A stretch of DNA of 64,000 nucleotides from an uncultured Tateyamaria sp. (GCF_947487805.1 NZ_CANKXW010000001.1:805501-869500), one strand, 5' to 3'. Counted from the stretch's first letter, positions 1 to 10,404 are shown. Translations and numbers: made by a program. The notes: generated from the sequence alone by a model not told the origin.

Positions 1-1212
<1,212 letters not shown>

Positions 1213-1217
1213 GACGT

Positions 1218-1281
1218 GTGGTGGGCAAATTGCCCACCCTACGACAACGCCCAAGGGTAGGGTGGGCAATCTGCCCACCAC
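1218..1281. repeat. Double palindromic repeat between atpD and atpC
   Basis: Two 25-base arms, 1218-1242 and 1257-1281, are inverted copies of each other with one mismatch, separated by 14 bases. Each arm is also a palindrome by itself, with core GGTGGGCAA-N-TTGCCCACC. The transcript could fold as one long hairpin or as two small ones. The repeat lies between the atpD stop and the atpC ribosome binding site (AGGAGG at about 1288-1293). The same core plan (GGTGNGCA...TGCNCACC followed by CTACGAC) recurs between groES and groEL, so it looks like a dispersed intergenic repeat family. Confidence 0.85.
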
Positions 1282-1298
1282 CCAAATAGGAGGCAGAC

Positions 1299-1724
1299 AT
1301 GCAATTTGATTTGGTATCGCCCGAGCGCAGCCTTGCGTCGATGGAGGCCACATCTGTCCAGATCCCCGGTGCCGATGGCGACATGACCGTGATGGCCGAC
1401 CATGCCCCCACGATCACCACGCTGCGCCCCGGTGTGCTCAAGGTCGACGCCGGTGGCACGACCCATGAGTTTGTCGTCACAGGCGGCTTTGCAGAGATTG
1501 GCCTGTCCGGCGTCTCCGTGCTGGCCGAGCGTGCCGTCGCGCGCGCCGACATCACCCAAGGTGATCTCGACAGCATGATGGACGAGGCGCAGGACAGCTA
1601 TGACCGTGCCAAGGCCGCCGCACAGACCGACGCGGGCCTGGTTGACGATGCGGCCAAGCTTTTGGCTGACATGGTCGCCGTCGGATCCGAAATCGGGCTC
1701 AGCTCCAAGCAGCCCAATCTCTGA
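1299..1724 (+). CDS. atpC: F1F0 ATP synthase subunit epsilon
   Basis: Epsilon subunit of F1, part of the rotating central stalk that couples proton flow to catalysis and restrains ATP hydrolysis. The 141-residue protein has the usual N-terminal beta-sandwich ([12 protein letters not shown] start, GADGDMTVM and [11 protein letters not shown] motifs) and a C-terminal helical segment from about residue 90 ([13 protein letters not shown]). Length fits the family. The start has a strong AGGAGG five bases upstream. It is the last gene of the atp operon, and a rho-independent terminator follows at 1754. Confidence 0.96.
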   Translation: MQFDLVSPERSLASMEATSVQIPGADGDMTVMADHAPTITTLRPGVLKVDAGGTTHEFVVTGGFAEIGLSGVSVLAERAVARADITQGDLDSMMDEAQDSYDRAKAAAQTDAGLVDDAAKLLADMVAVGSEIGLSSKQPNL

Positions 1725-1753
1725 TCCACACCGGACGAAACATGATTTTGGAC

Positions 1754-1781
1754 AAGGCTCTGCATTTTGCAGGGCCTTTTT
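1754..1781 (+). terminator. Rho-independent terminator of the atp operon
   Basis: Stem AAGGCTCTGCA (1754-1764) pairs with TGCAGGGCCTT (1768-1778) with one G-U pair, a three-base loop, and a run of five T. It ends the ATP synthase operon about 30 bases after atpC. Confidence 0.9.
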
Positions 1782-1848
1782 CACTTTTTGGACCTTATTT
1801 TGCCGTTCTGACGTGTTACCACCCTGTGACGGCCAAGAAGACGACCCA

Positions 1849-2199
1849 ATGAAACGACTGCGTAACCATTTGATAGGTATCGACCAGGGCGATACGGTTC
1901 TGTTCTCCGACTTCGAAGACGGGGGCGAGATGTGGACAGGTCGTGGGCAACGCGAACGCAGGCGGCGCATCGCCTTTTCCGAACCTTTCCGCGCAGATCC
2001 GCATGTGCATGTCTCGATCTCCATGTGGGATGTGGATACAGGGTCTGCCTTGCGCGCGGATGTCTCTGCCGAGACGATCACACGGGACGGGTTCGATCTC
2101 GTATTCCGGACCTGGGGCGATACGCGCGTGGCGCGGGTGCGCCTGGCATGGATGGCCATGGGTGAATTGCGCCAGGCTGACGATTGGGACCTGTACTAG
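1849..2199 (+). CDS. H-type lectin domain protein
   Basis: Small 116-residue protein that resembles the H-type lectin domain first described in snail agglutinins, which binds N-acetylgalactosamine-type sugars as a trimer. The match is the segment FSEPFRADPHVHVSISMWD, followed by DGFDLVFRTWGDTRVARVRLAWMA near the C-terminus. There is no signal peptide, so a cytoplasmic role is possible. The ATG at 1849 was chosen because the family resemblance begins shortly after it; the frame stays open further upstream, but that part overlaps atpC. It stands alone between the atp terminator and the VOC gene. Sugar binding is known for the family and is not shown here. Confidence 0.7.
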   Translation: MKRLRNHLIGIDQGDTVLFSDFEDGGEMWTGRGQRERRRRIAFSEPFRADPHVHVSISMWDVDTGSALRADVSAETITRDGFDLVFRTWGDTRVARVRLAWMAMGELRQADDWDLY

Positions 2200-2248
2200 G
2201 GTCAGGTCGTGCGCGACCGGCGCCCTATGCAAGAACAGGACGGACATC

Positions 2249-2665
2249 ATGATTTCCTATGTCACTGTCGGCGTCGATGATCTCGACCTTGCGCAGCGGT
2301 TCTACGACGCGTTTCTGCCCGCCTTGGGCTATGGGCTCGACACCGGGCCCGAAGGATTGAGCTATGCGCTGCCTGTGCCAGAGGGCCAGCCTTCCGTCCT
2401 GCCCGAGTTCTACGTCAAGCCAACCTTCGACGGCCGCCCTGCCTCTGCGGGCAATGGATCCATGGTGGCCTTTGAGGCGCGCAGCCAGCAACAGGTCAGG
2501 GACCTCCATGCCGCGGCTCTGGCCGCGGGCGGATCGGACGAAGGGGCGCCGGGGTTCCGTGCCTCTTACGGCGCACATTTCTATGTCAGCTATCTGCGCG
2601 ACCCGCAGGGCAACAAAATTGCGATCTTTTCCAGCGACCCGACCGAGCCCGGCCGCGACGACTGA
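2249..2665 (+). CDS. VOC (glyoxalase/bleomycin resistance) family protein
   Basis: A 138-residue protein of the vicinal oxygen chelate superfamily. It begins MISYVTVGVDDLDLAQRFYDAF and ends FYVSYLRDPQGNKIAIF, the paired beta-alpha-beta motifs typical of the fold. Such proteins are metal-dependent lyases, dioxygenases or antibiotic-binding proteins; the substrate here is unknown. The start at 2249 is chosen because the family match begins there, although the frame extends upstream. It converges on the amino acid transporter operon with only six bases between stop codons. Confidence 0.85.
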   Translation: MISYVTVGVDDLDLAQRFYDAFLPALGYGLDTGPEGLSYALPVPEGQPSVLPEFYVKPTFDGRPASAGNGSMVAFEARSQQQVRDLHAAALAAGGSDEGAPGFRASYGAHFYVSYLRDPQGNKIAIFSSDPTEPGRDD

Positions 2666-2671
2666 ACCACC

Positions 2672-3400
2672 TTAGCGCAGGACGCTGGCCAGAAACTGGC
2701 GCGTCCGGTCGCGCGCAGGGGCGGAGAATATCCGCTCCGGCGTGCCTTCCTCGGCGACGACACCCTGATCCATGAACACCACGCGGTCGGCTACCTCACG
2801 TGCGAATGCCATCTCGTGCGTGGCCAGCACCATCGTCATGCCGTCATCGCGCAACTGGCGCAGCACATCCAGCACCTCGCCCACCAACTCGGGGTCGAGG
2901 GCGGACGTGATCTCGTCCAGCAGCATGGTCTGAGGCCGCATCGCCAGCGCCCGGATCACCGCCACCCGTTGCTGCTGCCCGCCCGACAACTGGTCGGGGT
3001 ATTTCGCCATATGATCCGCCAGACCAAACCGCGCAAACAGCGCCTCGATCCGCGCGCGCGCGTCTTCGCCCAGCACCCGGCGGGGGGCAAGCGCCACGTT
3101 GTCATAGGCGGTCATGTGCGGGAACAGGTTGAACGACTGGAACACGATGCCAATGCGCTGGCGTATGGGGCCAAGGTCAAAGCCCGGCTCGGCGATGTCC
3201 ACGCCATCCAGCAAAACCGCGCCGTCATCCACCGGCTCCAGCCCGTTCATGCAGCGCAAAAGCGTGGATTTGCCCGACCCGGACGCCCCGATCAGGCACA
3301 CCATCTCGCCCGGTGCGATGTCCATGTCGATGCCGCGCAGCACCTGCACCTCGCCAAAGCTCTTGGTCACACCGCGCAGGGATAATCTAGGATCTGGCAT
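2672..3400 (-). CDS. Polar amino acid ABC transporter ATP-binding protein
   Basis: ATPase subunit (242 residues) of an importer of the GlnQ/HisP type. It has Walker [10 protein letters not shown], the signature LSGGQQQR, Walker [14 protein letters not shown] and the switch histidine in LATHEM. It overlaps the end of the permease gene by 14 bases and is the last gene of a binding protein-permease-ATPase operon. The ligand is probably a polar or charged amino acid, judged from family alone. Only one permease gene is present, so the membrane part is expected to be a homodimer. Confidence 0.95.
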   Translation of the reverse strand: MPDPRLSLRGVTKSFGEVQVLRGIDMDIAPGEMVCLIGASGSGKSTLLRCMNGLEPVDDGAVLLDGVDIAEPGFDLGPIRQRIGIVFQSFNLFPHMTAYDNVALAPRRVLGEDARARIEALFARFGLADHMAKYPDQLSGGQQQRVAVIRALAMRPQTMLLDEITSALDPELVGEVLDVLRQLRDDGMTMVLATHEMAFAREVADRVVFMDQGVVAEEGTPERIFSAPARDRTRQFLASVLR

Positions 3401-4196
3401 CGCGGTCCCGGTTCATCAGGTAATCGGCATAGCGCGTCGCGGGCACGGTGATGCACAGGAAGATCACCGCCGCCGCCACATAGGGCGTGAAATTCGCCAG
3501 CAGGGATTTGAAAATGCCCGCCTGCCGCAAAATCTCGACAGGGCCGATAAAGGACAACAGCGCCACATCCTTTTGCAACGCCACCAGCATGTTCATGTTC
3601 GCAGGCACCACGCGGCGAATGGCCTGGGGCAGGATAACATAACGCATCGTGTCCCGCTCGCTCAGCCCCAGGCAAATCGCGGCGTTGCGCTGGCTGGCAT
3701 GGATGCTTTCGATGCCCGACCGCAAGACCTCGGCCACATAGGCCGAATAGGTCAGGACCAGCGCGACAGTGCCCCAGATATAGGGCGAATTCCACGGGCG
3801 CGGCAGGCCCAGACCGGGGATGCCGAACCCCACCAGATAGACCAGCAGGACCACAGGAATGCCGCGGAAAAGATCGACATAGACCGCGCCAAAGATGCGC
3901 AACGGGAACAGGGCGGGGTTCGTGTTGCCCCGCGCCAGCGCAATCGCCAGCCCCAGCGCAAAGATCAACGGCACCGACCACGCAAAGATGGCGACATCCA
4001 ACACAAAGGCACGCAAGAGGTCCGGAAACACCCGCACAAACACCTCGCCGTTAAAGAACGACGACCGCACCGCCTCCCACCCCGGAGCAAGCGGGACCAG
4101 CAACACAACAAGGGCCAGCACAATGGCGGTGCTGACCCCTGCGATCATGTTGGCGCGGCGTTTCTGCCGCGCCTCGTAAGCCGCGCGCCGTGTCAC
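3387..4196 (-). CDS. Polar amino acid ABC transporter permease
   Basis: Inner-membrane permease (269 residues) of the HisM/GlnP family. Hydrophobic segments are obvious ([37 protein letters not shown]), and the conserved EAA loop is seen around [17 protein letters not shown]. The start is taken as GTG 4196: its GTGA overlaps the TGA stop of the binding-protein gene (4193-4195), which implies translational coupling. An ATG at 4232 would lie inside the upstream gene and adds a non-conserved stretch. Confidence 0.92.
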   Translation of the reverse strand: MTRRAAYEARQKRRANMIAGVSTAIVLALVVLLVPLAPGWEAVRSSFFNGEVFVRVFPDLLRAFVLDVAIFAWSVPLIFALGLAIALARGNTNPALFPLRIFGAVYVDLFRGIPVVLLVYLVGFGIPGLGLPRPWNSPYIWGTVALVLTYSAYVAEVLRSGIESIHASQRNAAICLGLSERDTMRYVILPQAIRRVVPANMNMLVALQKDVALLSFIGPVEILRQAGIFKSLLANFTPYVAAAVIFLCITVPATRYADYLMNRDRDARS

Positions 4197-5008
4197 TTGA
4201 TCAGCGGAACCCCGGTTGCCTCTTGCAGCCACTGCGCCTCGATGGCCGCCAGCGTGCCGTTCTCGGTCATCGCCGCCAGTGCCTCGTCAACGCAGGCCTT
4301 CAGTGCGGAGCCCTCGGGCATCAACATGCCGAACTGGTCCGGGTTCTCTGCGGCTGCGGGGTCGAACTGGCCCAGCACCACGCCATTGTCCATCAGCACC
4401 GCGGCCGTGAACAGCGCCGTGGGCAGGTCGAACAGGGCGGCATCAATCTGGCCCGCCTTCATCGCAGCGGTGATGTTGGCATTGTCGTCATAGACCAGCG
4501 GGCTCTGGCTCGGCTGGATCTGTTCCATCACCACGGGCAGGGCGGTGGTCGACGCAACCACACCCCATTTCAGGCCCTTGAGGCTCTCCATCGTGGCGGT
4601 CGCCCCGCCTTCGACCACGGGCGTCGTGGTCATCACCGCTTGCGGCGCGGTGTAGTAGGGGGCCGAGAAGTCGACCACCTTGTCGCGCTCTGCGGTGATG
4701 GAATATTGCTGCATGTTCAGGTCGAAATTCTTGGCGCCGGGCTGGATCGCCTCGTCAAAGGACGTGCGCACCCATGTCACCGCGTCGGCGGCAAATCCCA
4801 TCTCTTCGGCCAGCGCATAGGCCACGGCGGCCTCGAACCCTTCGCCCGCTTCGGGCGCGTCGTTCAGCACCCAAGGGTAATAGGCCGGGTTGCCCGTTGC
4901 GATGGTCAGCGTCCCGTCGGTCAGCGTCTTGCCCGCAGCGCAGTGGCCTGCCGCAAAGGCGCCGGTGGCGGCGAGGCTCAGGATGGTGGCGGTCAGAAAG
5001 GTCTTCAT
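4193..5008 (-). CDS. Periplasmic amino acid-binding protein of ABC transporter
   Basis: Secreted solute receptor (271 residues, SBP family 3). It starts with a clear signal peptide, MKTFLTATILSLAATGAFA, with cleavage likely after AFA. The mature part has the two-lobe fold, with motifs such as GFEAAVAYALAEEMGF and FDLNMQQYSITAERDKVVDFSAPYY. The start at 5008 is supported by GGGAGA nine bases upstream and by the signal peptide. It is the first gene of the operon and is divergent from the desaturase gene, so the promoter lies in 5009-5126. Confidence 0.94.
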   Translation of the reverse strand: MKTFLTATILSLAATGAFAAGHCAAGKTLTDGTLTIATGNPAYYPWVLNDAPEAGEGFEAAVAYALAEEMGFAADAVTWVRTSFDEAIQPGAKNFDLNMQQYSITAERDKVVDFSAPYYTAPQAVMTTTPVVEGGATATMESLKGLKWGVVASTTALPVVMEQIQPSQSPLVYDDNANITAAMKAGQIDAALFDLPTALFTAAVLMDNGVVLGQFDPAAAENPDQFGMLMPEGSALKACVDEALAAMTENGTLAAIEAQWLQEATGVPLIK

Positions 5009-5126
5009 GCGATGTCTCCCCATGTGGTTGCCGTGATATTCCGCCAAGCCGCCAAAGGTGTCCAGCCCGTTCGGAACCTGCGCGAAATGATTGACCGGGC
5101 CTGCCGTGTTTTCTAGCGTCCGGGGT

Positions 5127-6179
5127 ATGGACACGCGCTATTCCCTCACCGACAGCACGCCCGCGCTGCAAACGCCCAACTGGTTCCGCCCGCAGGTCGA
5201 CAAGGACGCCATGCGGGCGCTGATGCAGAAATCCGACGCGATTGCGGGGCGCGATGCGCTGCTGTGGCTGGGGATCATGGCGGTCTGCGCCGCAATTGGC
5301 ATCGCGCTCTGGCCGTCGTGGTGGTCCGCACCGTTCTGGTTCGTCTACGGGGTCATGTACGGCTCGGGCGCGGATGCGCGCTGGCACGAATGCGGCCACC
5401 GCACGGCGTTCAAGACCGAGTGGATGAACAACGCCGTCTATCACATCGCCAGTTTCATGCTGTTCCGCAATCCTTACGTCTGGCGGCACAGCCACGTGCG
5501 CCACCACACCGACACCATCGTCGTGGGGCGCGACCCGGAAATTCAGGCGATGCGCCCGCCGGATCTGGGGCTGCTGATGCTGAACGTGTTCGGACTGGTC
5601 GATGGCTGGCACATGATCCGGCGCATGGTCCTGCACGCGCGGGGCCGGCTGCATCCGGGCGAGGAAACCTATGTCCGCGAGGGCGACCGCGCGCGCATCA
5701 CCCGCGTGGCCCGCATTCATCTGGCCCTGCACGGCGCAACGCTGTTGCTGGCGCTCTGGATGGGGTCGATCCTGCCGCTGATGGTGATCGGGCTGCCTGC
5801 GTTCTACGGCGCGTGGCACCGGGTGATGACGGGCGTGCTGCAACATCTGGGCATGGCGGAAAACGTGTCCGACCACCGGCTCAACACCCGCACCGTGCTG
5901 ATGAACCCGGTCAGCCGCTTTATCTATCTGAACATGAACTACCACGTCGAACATCACATGTTCACGATGGTGCCCTACTACCACCTGCCGGCGCTGCACG
6001 AGATCGTCAAACACGACCTGCCCGCGCCCGACCCATCGCTGGCGGCGGCCTTCGGGCGGCTGATCCCGGTGCTGCGCAAACAGTTGCGGTACAAGGATGC
6101 GGTGATCGTGCCGGACCTGCCCGCCGGGGCCACGCCCTACCGGGATGAGGTCAACGCCCTGCTGCCCCACGCCGTGTAG
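5127..6179 (+). CDS. Membrane fatty acid desaturase
   Basis: Integral membrane di-iron desaturase (350 residues) that would introduce a double bond into an acyl chain or related lipid. The three histidine boxes are intact: HECGHR (residues ~89-94), HSHVRHH (~124-130) and HVEHH (~274-278). Hydrophobic segments lie before box 1 (LLWLGIMAVCAAIGIALW) and between boxes 2 and 3. The start at 5127 follows a GGGG-rich stretch, and an upstream in-frame ATG is less likely. Substrate (phospholipid acyl chain, carotenoid or other) cannot be told from the sequence. The 3' end nearly touches the convergent prs gene. Confidence 0.9.
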   Translation: MDTRYSLTDSTPALQTPNWFRPQVDKDAMRALMQKSDAIAGRDALLWLGIMAVCAAIGIALWPSWWSAPFWFVYGVMYGSGADARWHECGHRTAFKTEWMNNAVYHIASFMLFRNPYVWRHSHVRHHTDTIVVGRDPEIQAMRPPDLGLLMLNVFGLVDGWHMIRRMVLHARGRLHPGEETYVREGDRARITRVARIHLALHGATLLLALWMGSILPLMVIGLPAFYGAWHRVMTGVLQHLGMAENVSDHRLNTRTVLMNPVSRFIYLNMNYHVEHHMFTMVPYYHLPALHEIVKHDLPAPDPSLAAAFGRLIPVLRKQLRYKDAVIVPDLPAGATPYRDEVNALLPHAV

Positions 6180-6182
6180 GCG

Positions 6183-7202
6183 TCACTCGGCGGCATACAT
6201 CCCGTCATAGATCGGCGACAGCGTCTCGGCCTCGAACAGGGACGACACGGACGTGCCGTGCCAGATGTTCAGGATCGCCTGCGCAAACACAGGAGCCGTA
6301 GGCACGATGCGAATGTTCGGTGCGGATTTGACCGGATCAGTGGGCTGGATGCTGTCGGTGATGACCAGCGACTTCATCACCGAATTGGTCACACGTTCCA
6401 CCGCCGGGCCCGACATCACGCCATGCGAGATGTAGGAATGCACTTCCTTGGCGCCGTTCTCGACCAGCACTTCGGCGGCCTTGCACAGCGTGCCCGCAGT
6501 ATCGACCATGTCGTCGATAATCAGGCACACCTTGTCCTTCACGTCGCCAATCACGGTCATCTCGGCAATCTCGCCGGGTTTCTCACGACGCTTGTCCACA
6601 ATCGACAAGGGCGCGTTCAGCCGTTTGGCCAACTCGCGCGCCCGCGCCACACCGCCCACATCAGGCGACACGATCATCAACTCGTCCATGCGGCCCGCGA
6701 ACTGCGTCTTGATGTCCAGCGCAAAGATCGGCGAGGCATAGAGGTTGTCCACGGGGATATCAAAGAACCCCTGGATCTGGGCTGCGTGCAGGTCCATCGT
6801 CAGCACCCGCTCGATGCCCGCACCCACCAGCATGTTGGCCACCAGCTTGGACGAAATGGGCGTGCGCGCCTTGGTCCGGCGATCCTGACGGGCATAGCCG
6901 AAATAGGGGATCACCGCCGTGATGCGCGCCGCCGACGACCGACGCAGCGCGTCACACATGATCAGCAGTTCCATCAGGTTGTCATTGGCCGGGTTCGACG
7001 TCGGCTGGATGATGAACATATCCTCGCCGCGCACATTCTCGAACACTTCGACGAAAATCTCGCCGTCATTGAACCGTTCCACACGGGCATCGACCAACCC
7101 CACATTGACCCCACGGTGCAGCGACATGCGCCGTGCAATGGCCTTGGCCAACGGCAGGTTGGCATTGCCCGAAATCAGCTTCGGTTCTTCGATTGTCGGC
7201 AT
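6183..7202 (-). CDS. prs: Ribose-phosphate pyrophosphokinase
   Basis: Makes PRPP from ribose 5-phosphate and ATP in the cytoplasm, feeding purine, pyrimidine, histidine and NAD synthesis. The 339-residue protein has the type I PRPP synthase features: the flexible loop after [10 protein letters not shown], the catalytic KRREKPGE loop and the PRPP-binding motif [13 protein letters not shown]. The start at 7202 ([14 protein letters not shown]) matches the family start; the frame continues upstream without similarity. It converges on the desaturase gene and is divergent from the isomerase gene. Confidence 0.96.
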   Translation of the reverse strand: MPTIEEPKLISGNANLPLAKAIARRMSLHRGVNVGLVDARVERFNDGEIFVEVFENVRGEDMFIIQPTSNPANDNLMELLIMCDALRRSSAARITAVIPYFGYARQDRRTKARTPISSKLVANMLVGAGIERVLTMDLHAAQIQGFFDIPVDNLYASPIFALDIKTQFAGRMDELMIVSPDVGGVARARELAKRLNAPLSIVDKRREKPGEIAEMTVIGDVKDKVCLIIDDMVDTAGTLCKAAEVLVENGAKEVHSYISHGVMSGPAVERVTNSVMKSLVITDSIQPTDPVKSAPNIRIVPTAPVFAQAILNIWHGTSVSSLFEAETLSPIYDGMYAAE

Positions 7203-7308
7203 GTGTTTTCCCCGGGCAGCATCGAATGTGACAGATTCGTGATGTTGACACCGCTTAACACGCGCGTACCGTCCCGCCAAACCAAAGACCCCGAACCGGA
7301 GAGATTAA

Positions 7309-7908
7309 ATGGCCCATATCGATTATTACTTTGCGACACTGTCCCCCTACACCTACCTGGCCGGGAACCGGTTCGAAGAGGTCGCCAAACGGCACGGCGC
7401 GACCGTCACCTACAAACCGCTCGACATCATGGCCCTGTTCTCGCGCACGGGCGGCACACCGCCCAAGGATCGGCATATCAACCGCGTCGAATACCGTGCG
7501 CAGGAACTGGTGCGGCAGGCCAAGAAATACGAGATGCCGTTCAACCTGAAACCCGCCCACTGGCCCACAAACGCGGCACCTTCGTCCTACGCCATCATCG
7601 CAGCGCAAAACGCAGGCGGCGGGGATCTGGGTGCGCTGGTTCAGGGTGTGCTGCGCGCCGTCTGGGCCGAGGATAAGGACATCGCGCAGGACGATGTGGT
7701 CAAATCCTGCCTCGAAGCCGCGGGGTTCGATCCCAGCCTTGCCGACAGCGGCCTGCTGAGTGGTGCGGAAACCTATGCCGCCAACCTCGAAGAGGCGATC
7801 GACAAGGGGGCCTTTGGCGCGCCCTTCTACATCGTTGACGGGGATCAGCGGTTCTGGGGTCAGGACAAGATCGAAGACCTCGACCTGCACCTCTCTGGCA
7901 AACTGTGA
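7309..7908 (+). CDS. 2-hydroxychromene-2-carboxylate isomerase-like (DsbA family)
   Basis: A 199-residue protein of the kappa/DsbA-like thioredoxin fold without a CXXC pair. The N-terminal segment YYFATLSPYTYLAG holds the serine that replaces the cysteine pair in HCCA isomerases, and the C-terminal part has GAFGAPFYIVDGDQRFWGQDKIEDL, typical of the family. In naphthalene degradation the enzyme uses glutathione to isomerise 2-hydroxychromene-2-carboxylate; here there are no aromatic degradation genes, so the true substrate is open. It has a good GAGAG ribosome binding site and overlaps the next gene by four bases (GTGA). Confidence 0.88.
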   Translation: MAHIDYYFATLSPYTYLAGNRFEEVAKRHGATVTYKPLDIMALFSRTGGTPPKDRHINRVEYRAQELVRQAKKYEMPFNLKPAHWPTNAAPSSYAIIAAQNAGGGDLGALVQGVLRAVWAEDKDIAQDDVVKSCLEAAGFDPSLADSGLLSGAETYAANLEEAIDKGAFGAPFYIVDGDQRFWGQDKIEDLDLHLSGKL

Positions 7909-8702
7909 TCCCACACATCCACCGCCGGACCTTCGGGTCCGGCGCGCGGCCTGTGCTGGCCATCCACTGCTCGCTCGCCCATTCCGGCGCGTGGCGCGGG
8001 CTGGCGCAGCACATGGGCGACCACCTCACCCTGCACGCCTTCGATCTGCCATGTCACGGCAAGTCCGGCGATTGGGACGGGCAGGGGATCATGCACGACA
8101 CGGCCACCGATATGGCCCTGTCGGTGCTGGGTGACATCGGCCCCGATCCCATCGACCTCATCGGCCACAGCTTTGGCGCGACCGTCGCCCTGCGGCTGGC
8201 CATCGAACATCCCCACCGCGTGCGCAGCGTGGCGATGTACGAGCCGGTCTATTTCGCGCCTGCAATCGCCGACGACCCGACGTTTCTGCCCCGCTACAAA
8301 CAGGACACGGCCACCTTTGACGCGGCCATCGCAGCGGGCAATACCGAGGCCGCCGCGCGGGCCTTCAACGCGACATGGGCCGAGGGCCCGGCCTGGGATG
8401 ACATCCCCGCCCTGACCCGACAGTACATGGCCGACCGCATCCATTTCGTCACGCACTCCGCGCCGTTTCTGGTGGACGACAGCGCGGGCCTGCTTTGTCC
8501 GGGTCGCTTTGATGCCGCCACCATGCCCGCGCTGCTGATCGCAGGGGCCCGGTCCAAAATGGCCGCACCCGTGAACAACGCGATTGCGCGGCGTTTGCCC
8601 AACGCCACGAACATCACGCTGCCTGATGTGGGACATATGGGGCCCATCACCCATCCGGACGCAGTGGCCGCCGTTTGGCTGGACCTGCTGGGCAGGGCTT
8701 GA
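7905..8702 (+). CDS. Alpha/beta hydrolase
   Basis: Soluble alpha/beta fold hydrolase of 265 residues. The nucleophile elbow is GHSFGA (near residue 90), the oxyanion region is HCSLAHSGAWRGLA, and the C-terminal catalytic histidine is likely in LPDVGHMGPIT. The GTG start at 7905 overlaps the upstream stop, so the pair is probably co-translated. The substrate (ester, lactone or C-C bond) is unknown. Pairing with a DsbA-like isomerase could indicate a shared detoxification role, which is inference only. Confidence 0.88.
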   Translation: MIPHIHRRTFGSGARPVLAIHCSLAHSGAWRGLAQHMGDHLTLHAFDLPCHGKSGDWDGQGIMHDTATDMALSVLGDIGPDPIDLIGHSFGATVALRLAIEHPHRVRSVAMYEPVYFAPAIADDPTFLPRYKQDTATFDAAIAAGNTEAAARAFNATWAEGPAWDDIPALTRQYMADRIHFVTHSAPFLVDDSAGLLCPGRFDAATMPALLIAGARSKMAAPVNNAIARRLPNATNITLPDVGHMGPITHPDAVAAVWLDLLGRA

Positions 8703-8785
8703 ACACTGCGGCATATCGACCCGCGTTAACCACTTTTATTTACGATTTATCAATGCATTGGCCGAAATGTGCAGTCTGGCCCCGA

Positions 8786-8850
8786 AACTGTACATTTTAC
8801 CGAAATGGCTGCGAAACCTGCTCCGCGTGCGGCGCGCAAACTGTACAGTT
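8786..8850. other. Palindromic ACTGTACA motifs in a convergent intergenic gap
   Basis: Between the hydrolase and ycgN stops (8703-8938), a perfect 12-base palindrome AACTGTACAGTT lies at 8839-8850 and a 10-of-12 copy AACTGTACATTT at 8786-8797. This looks like an operator, but both flanking genes converge here, so no known promoter needs it. No open reading frame worth calling was seen in the gap. Confidence 0.4.
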
Positions 8851-8938
8851 CAGGCTGCAAACTGCTCGGTTACGCGCCCTGCGTGCCCGGTTCCGGCCCG
8901 TCGCATGCACGCAAAGGCCCGGTTAACGGACCGACCGC

Positions 8939-9409
8939 TCAGGTCGGCTCATCGATGATGTGATCTTCCCAATCGTCATCGGCCACATCGAATTCGCTCA
9001 CCGTCCGCCCGCGCATCGACACGCCCGCAGCATGCACACTGTCCGGCGTGCCGGAGATCAGCGGATGCCAGTCAAAGAGCGGCTGACGGTGATACACCAG
9101 CCGATAGGCACAGGTCTGCGGCATCCAATAGAGGTGGTCCTCGATATTCGACGGCTTCAGCACGATGCAATCCGGTACAAACTGGTGGCGGGTGTCGTAA
9201 TGCGCGCACAAACAGGTGTCATCGTCCAACAGACGGCACGCCACTCGGGTCAGCGCCACCTCGCCGCTGTCCTCGTCTTCCAACTTGTTCAGGCAACACT
9301 TGCCACACCCGTCGCACAGCGCCTCCCACTCCTTGCGGGACAGTTTGGAGATCGGCTTTTTCTCCCAAAACCGGGGGCTTAGCCCGTCGCGGGGGATCGG
9401 ATCGCTCAT
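8939..9409 (-). CDS. YcgN-type cysteine cluster protein (UPF0260)
   Basis: A 156-residue cytoplasmic protein of the UPF0260/YkgJ cysteine-cluster group. The CDGCGKCC motif at about residues 33-40 and further cysteines in TRVACRLL, TCLCAHY, PDCIVL and QTCAYRL suggest a bound metal ion or Fe-S centre. Its biochemical role is not known. The ATGA overlap with the ribF stop makes it the last gene of a minus-strand run starting near ppaC. Confidence 0.9.
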   Translation of the reverse strand: MSDPIPRDGLSPRFWEKKPISKLSRKEWEALCDGCGKCCLNKLEDEDSGEVALTRVACRLLDDDTCLCAHYDTRHQFVPDCIVLKPSNIEDHLYWMPQTCAYRLVYHRQPLFDWHPLISGTPDSVHAAGVSMRGRTVSEFDVADDDWEDHIIDEPT

Positions 9410-10338
9410 AGGGCGGCCAGAATTGCGCGGGCCTGCGCGCTGTCGGCATCCATCTGGGTAATCAGCGCTTCAAGGCTGTCGAACTTCTCCTCGCCTCGCA
9501 GATGCTCGACCAACGCCACGGACACCGGCGCGCCATAAAGATCGCCAGAGAAATCAAAGACATAGGTTTCCAGATTGGGCAGGTTTTCCCCGAACATCGG
9601 GCGTACGCCCATCGACGCCACGCCGTGATACGCGCCCTTGTGTGGCCCGTCCAACACATTGAAAAGAACGGCATAAACGCCAAAAGCTGGCGGATGCAGC
9701 CCTTCGATGGACATGTTCGCGGTTGGATAGCCCAGCGTGCGACCCCGTTGTTCGCCGCCGATCACCGGCCCTTCGATCCGGTGCCAATGGCCCAGCATGT
9801 CGGCGGCGTCCCGTGGCCGTGCTTCGGTCAATGCGGTGCGGATGGCTGTGGACGACACCGTCTTGTCGCCCCGCGCCAGCAATGGTGCCACCGTGACACC
9901 AAACCCCATCTGTTCGCCAAATCGCACCAGATCCTGCGCCGTGCCCGCGCGTTTTTTGCCAAAGCAGAAATCCGCCCCAACGACCACATGCGCCAACCCA
10001 AGACCGTCACAAATCACGTCGCGCGCAAACTCTTCGGGGCTGAGGCCCGCAAGGCCAGAATGGAAAGGCAATTCAAAGAGATAGCGGATGCCGATCTTGT
10101 CCAACCGGCTGGCGCGCGCGGCCTGGCTCATCAGGCGAAAAGGCGGGGCGTCGGGGGCGAAATACTCGCGCGGATGCGGCTCGAACGTCAGCACGCCCAG
10201 CGGGGCATCGGGTGCTGCGGCCTGTGCCAGGTCGATCACCGTCCGGTGGCCCACATGCACACCGTCGAAATTCCCGATCGCCACGCTCGCGCCGCGATCA
10301 CTTGGGTCCACAAACTGATAGTCGCGAATGATCTTCAT
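9406..10338 (-). CDS. ribF: Bifunctional riboflavin kinase/FAD synthetase
   Basis: Converts riboflavin to FMN and then FAD in the cytoplasm. The N-terminal nucleotidyltransferase domain starts with VAIGNFDGVHVGH and contains GADFCFGKKRAGT; the C-terminal flavokinase domain begins near residue 185 with GPVIGGEQRGRTLGYPTANM. Length of 310 residues is normal. It overlaps ycgN by four bases downstream and follows the MaoC gene by 66 bases. Confidence 0.96.
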   Translation of the reverse strand: MKIIRDYQFVDPSDRGASVAIGNFDGVHVGHRTVIDLAQAAAPDAPLGVLTFEPHPREYFAPDAPPFRLMSQAARASRLDKIGIRYLFELPFHSGLAGLSPEEFARDVICDGLGLAHVVVGADFCFGKKRAGTAQDLVRFGEQMGFGVTVAPLLARGDKTVSSTAIRTALTEARPRDAADMLGHWHRIEGPVIGGEQRGRTLGYPTANMSIEGLHPPAFGVYAVLFNVLDGPHKGAYHGVASMGVRPMFGENLPNLETYVFDFSGDLYGAPVSVALVEHLRGEEKFDSLEALITQMDADSAQARAILAAL

Positions 10339-10404
10339 GGCCCTTGCCTAGTCCCGCGCACAGGCGAGGGCAAGATGCAGTTTCCCACCGACCGGCGGGG
10401 GGTT

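Noticed and set aside
1600-1848. N-terminal extension of the lectin gene
   Set aside because: The extension lies inside atpC and across the atp terminator; the conserved domain starts after 1849.
4755-6170. Long open frame antisense to the desaturase and binding-protein genes
   Set aside because: Low-complexity His/Arg/Pro-rich translation that mirrors two well-supported genes on opposite strands; no motifs or ribosome binding site.
6258-7676. Long plus-strand frame across prs
   Set aside because: Shadow of prs and the isomerase gene; composition typical of antisense high-GC frames.
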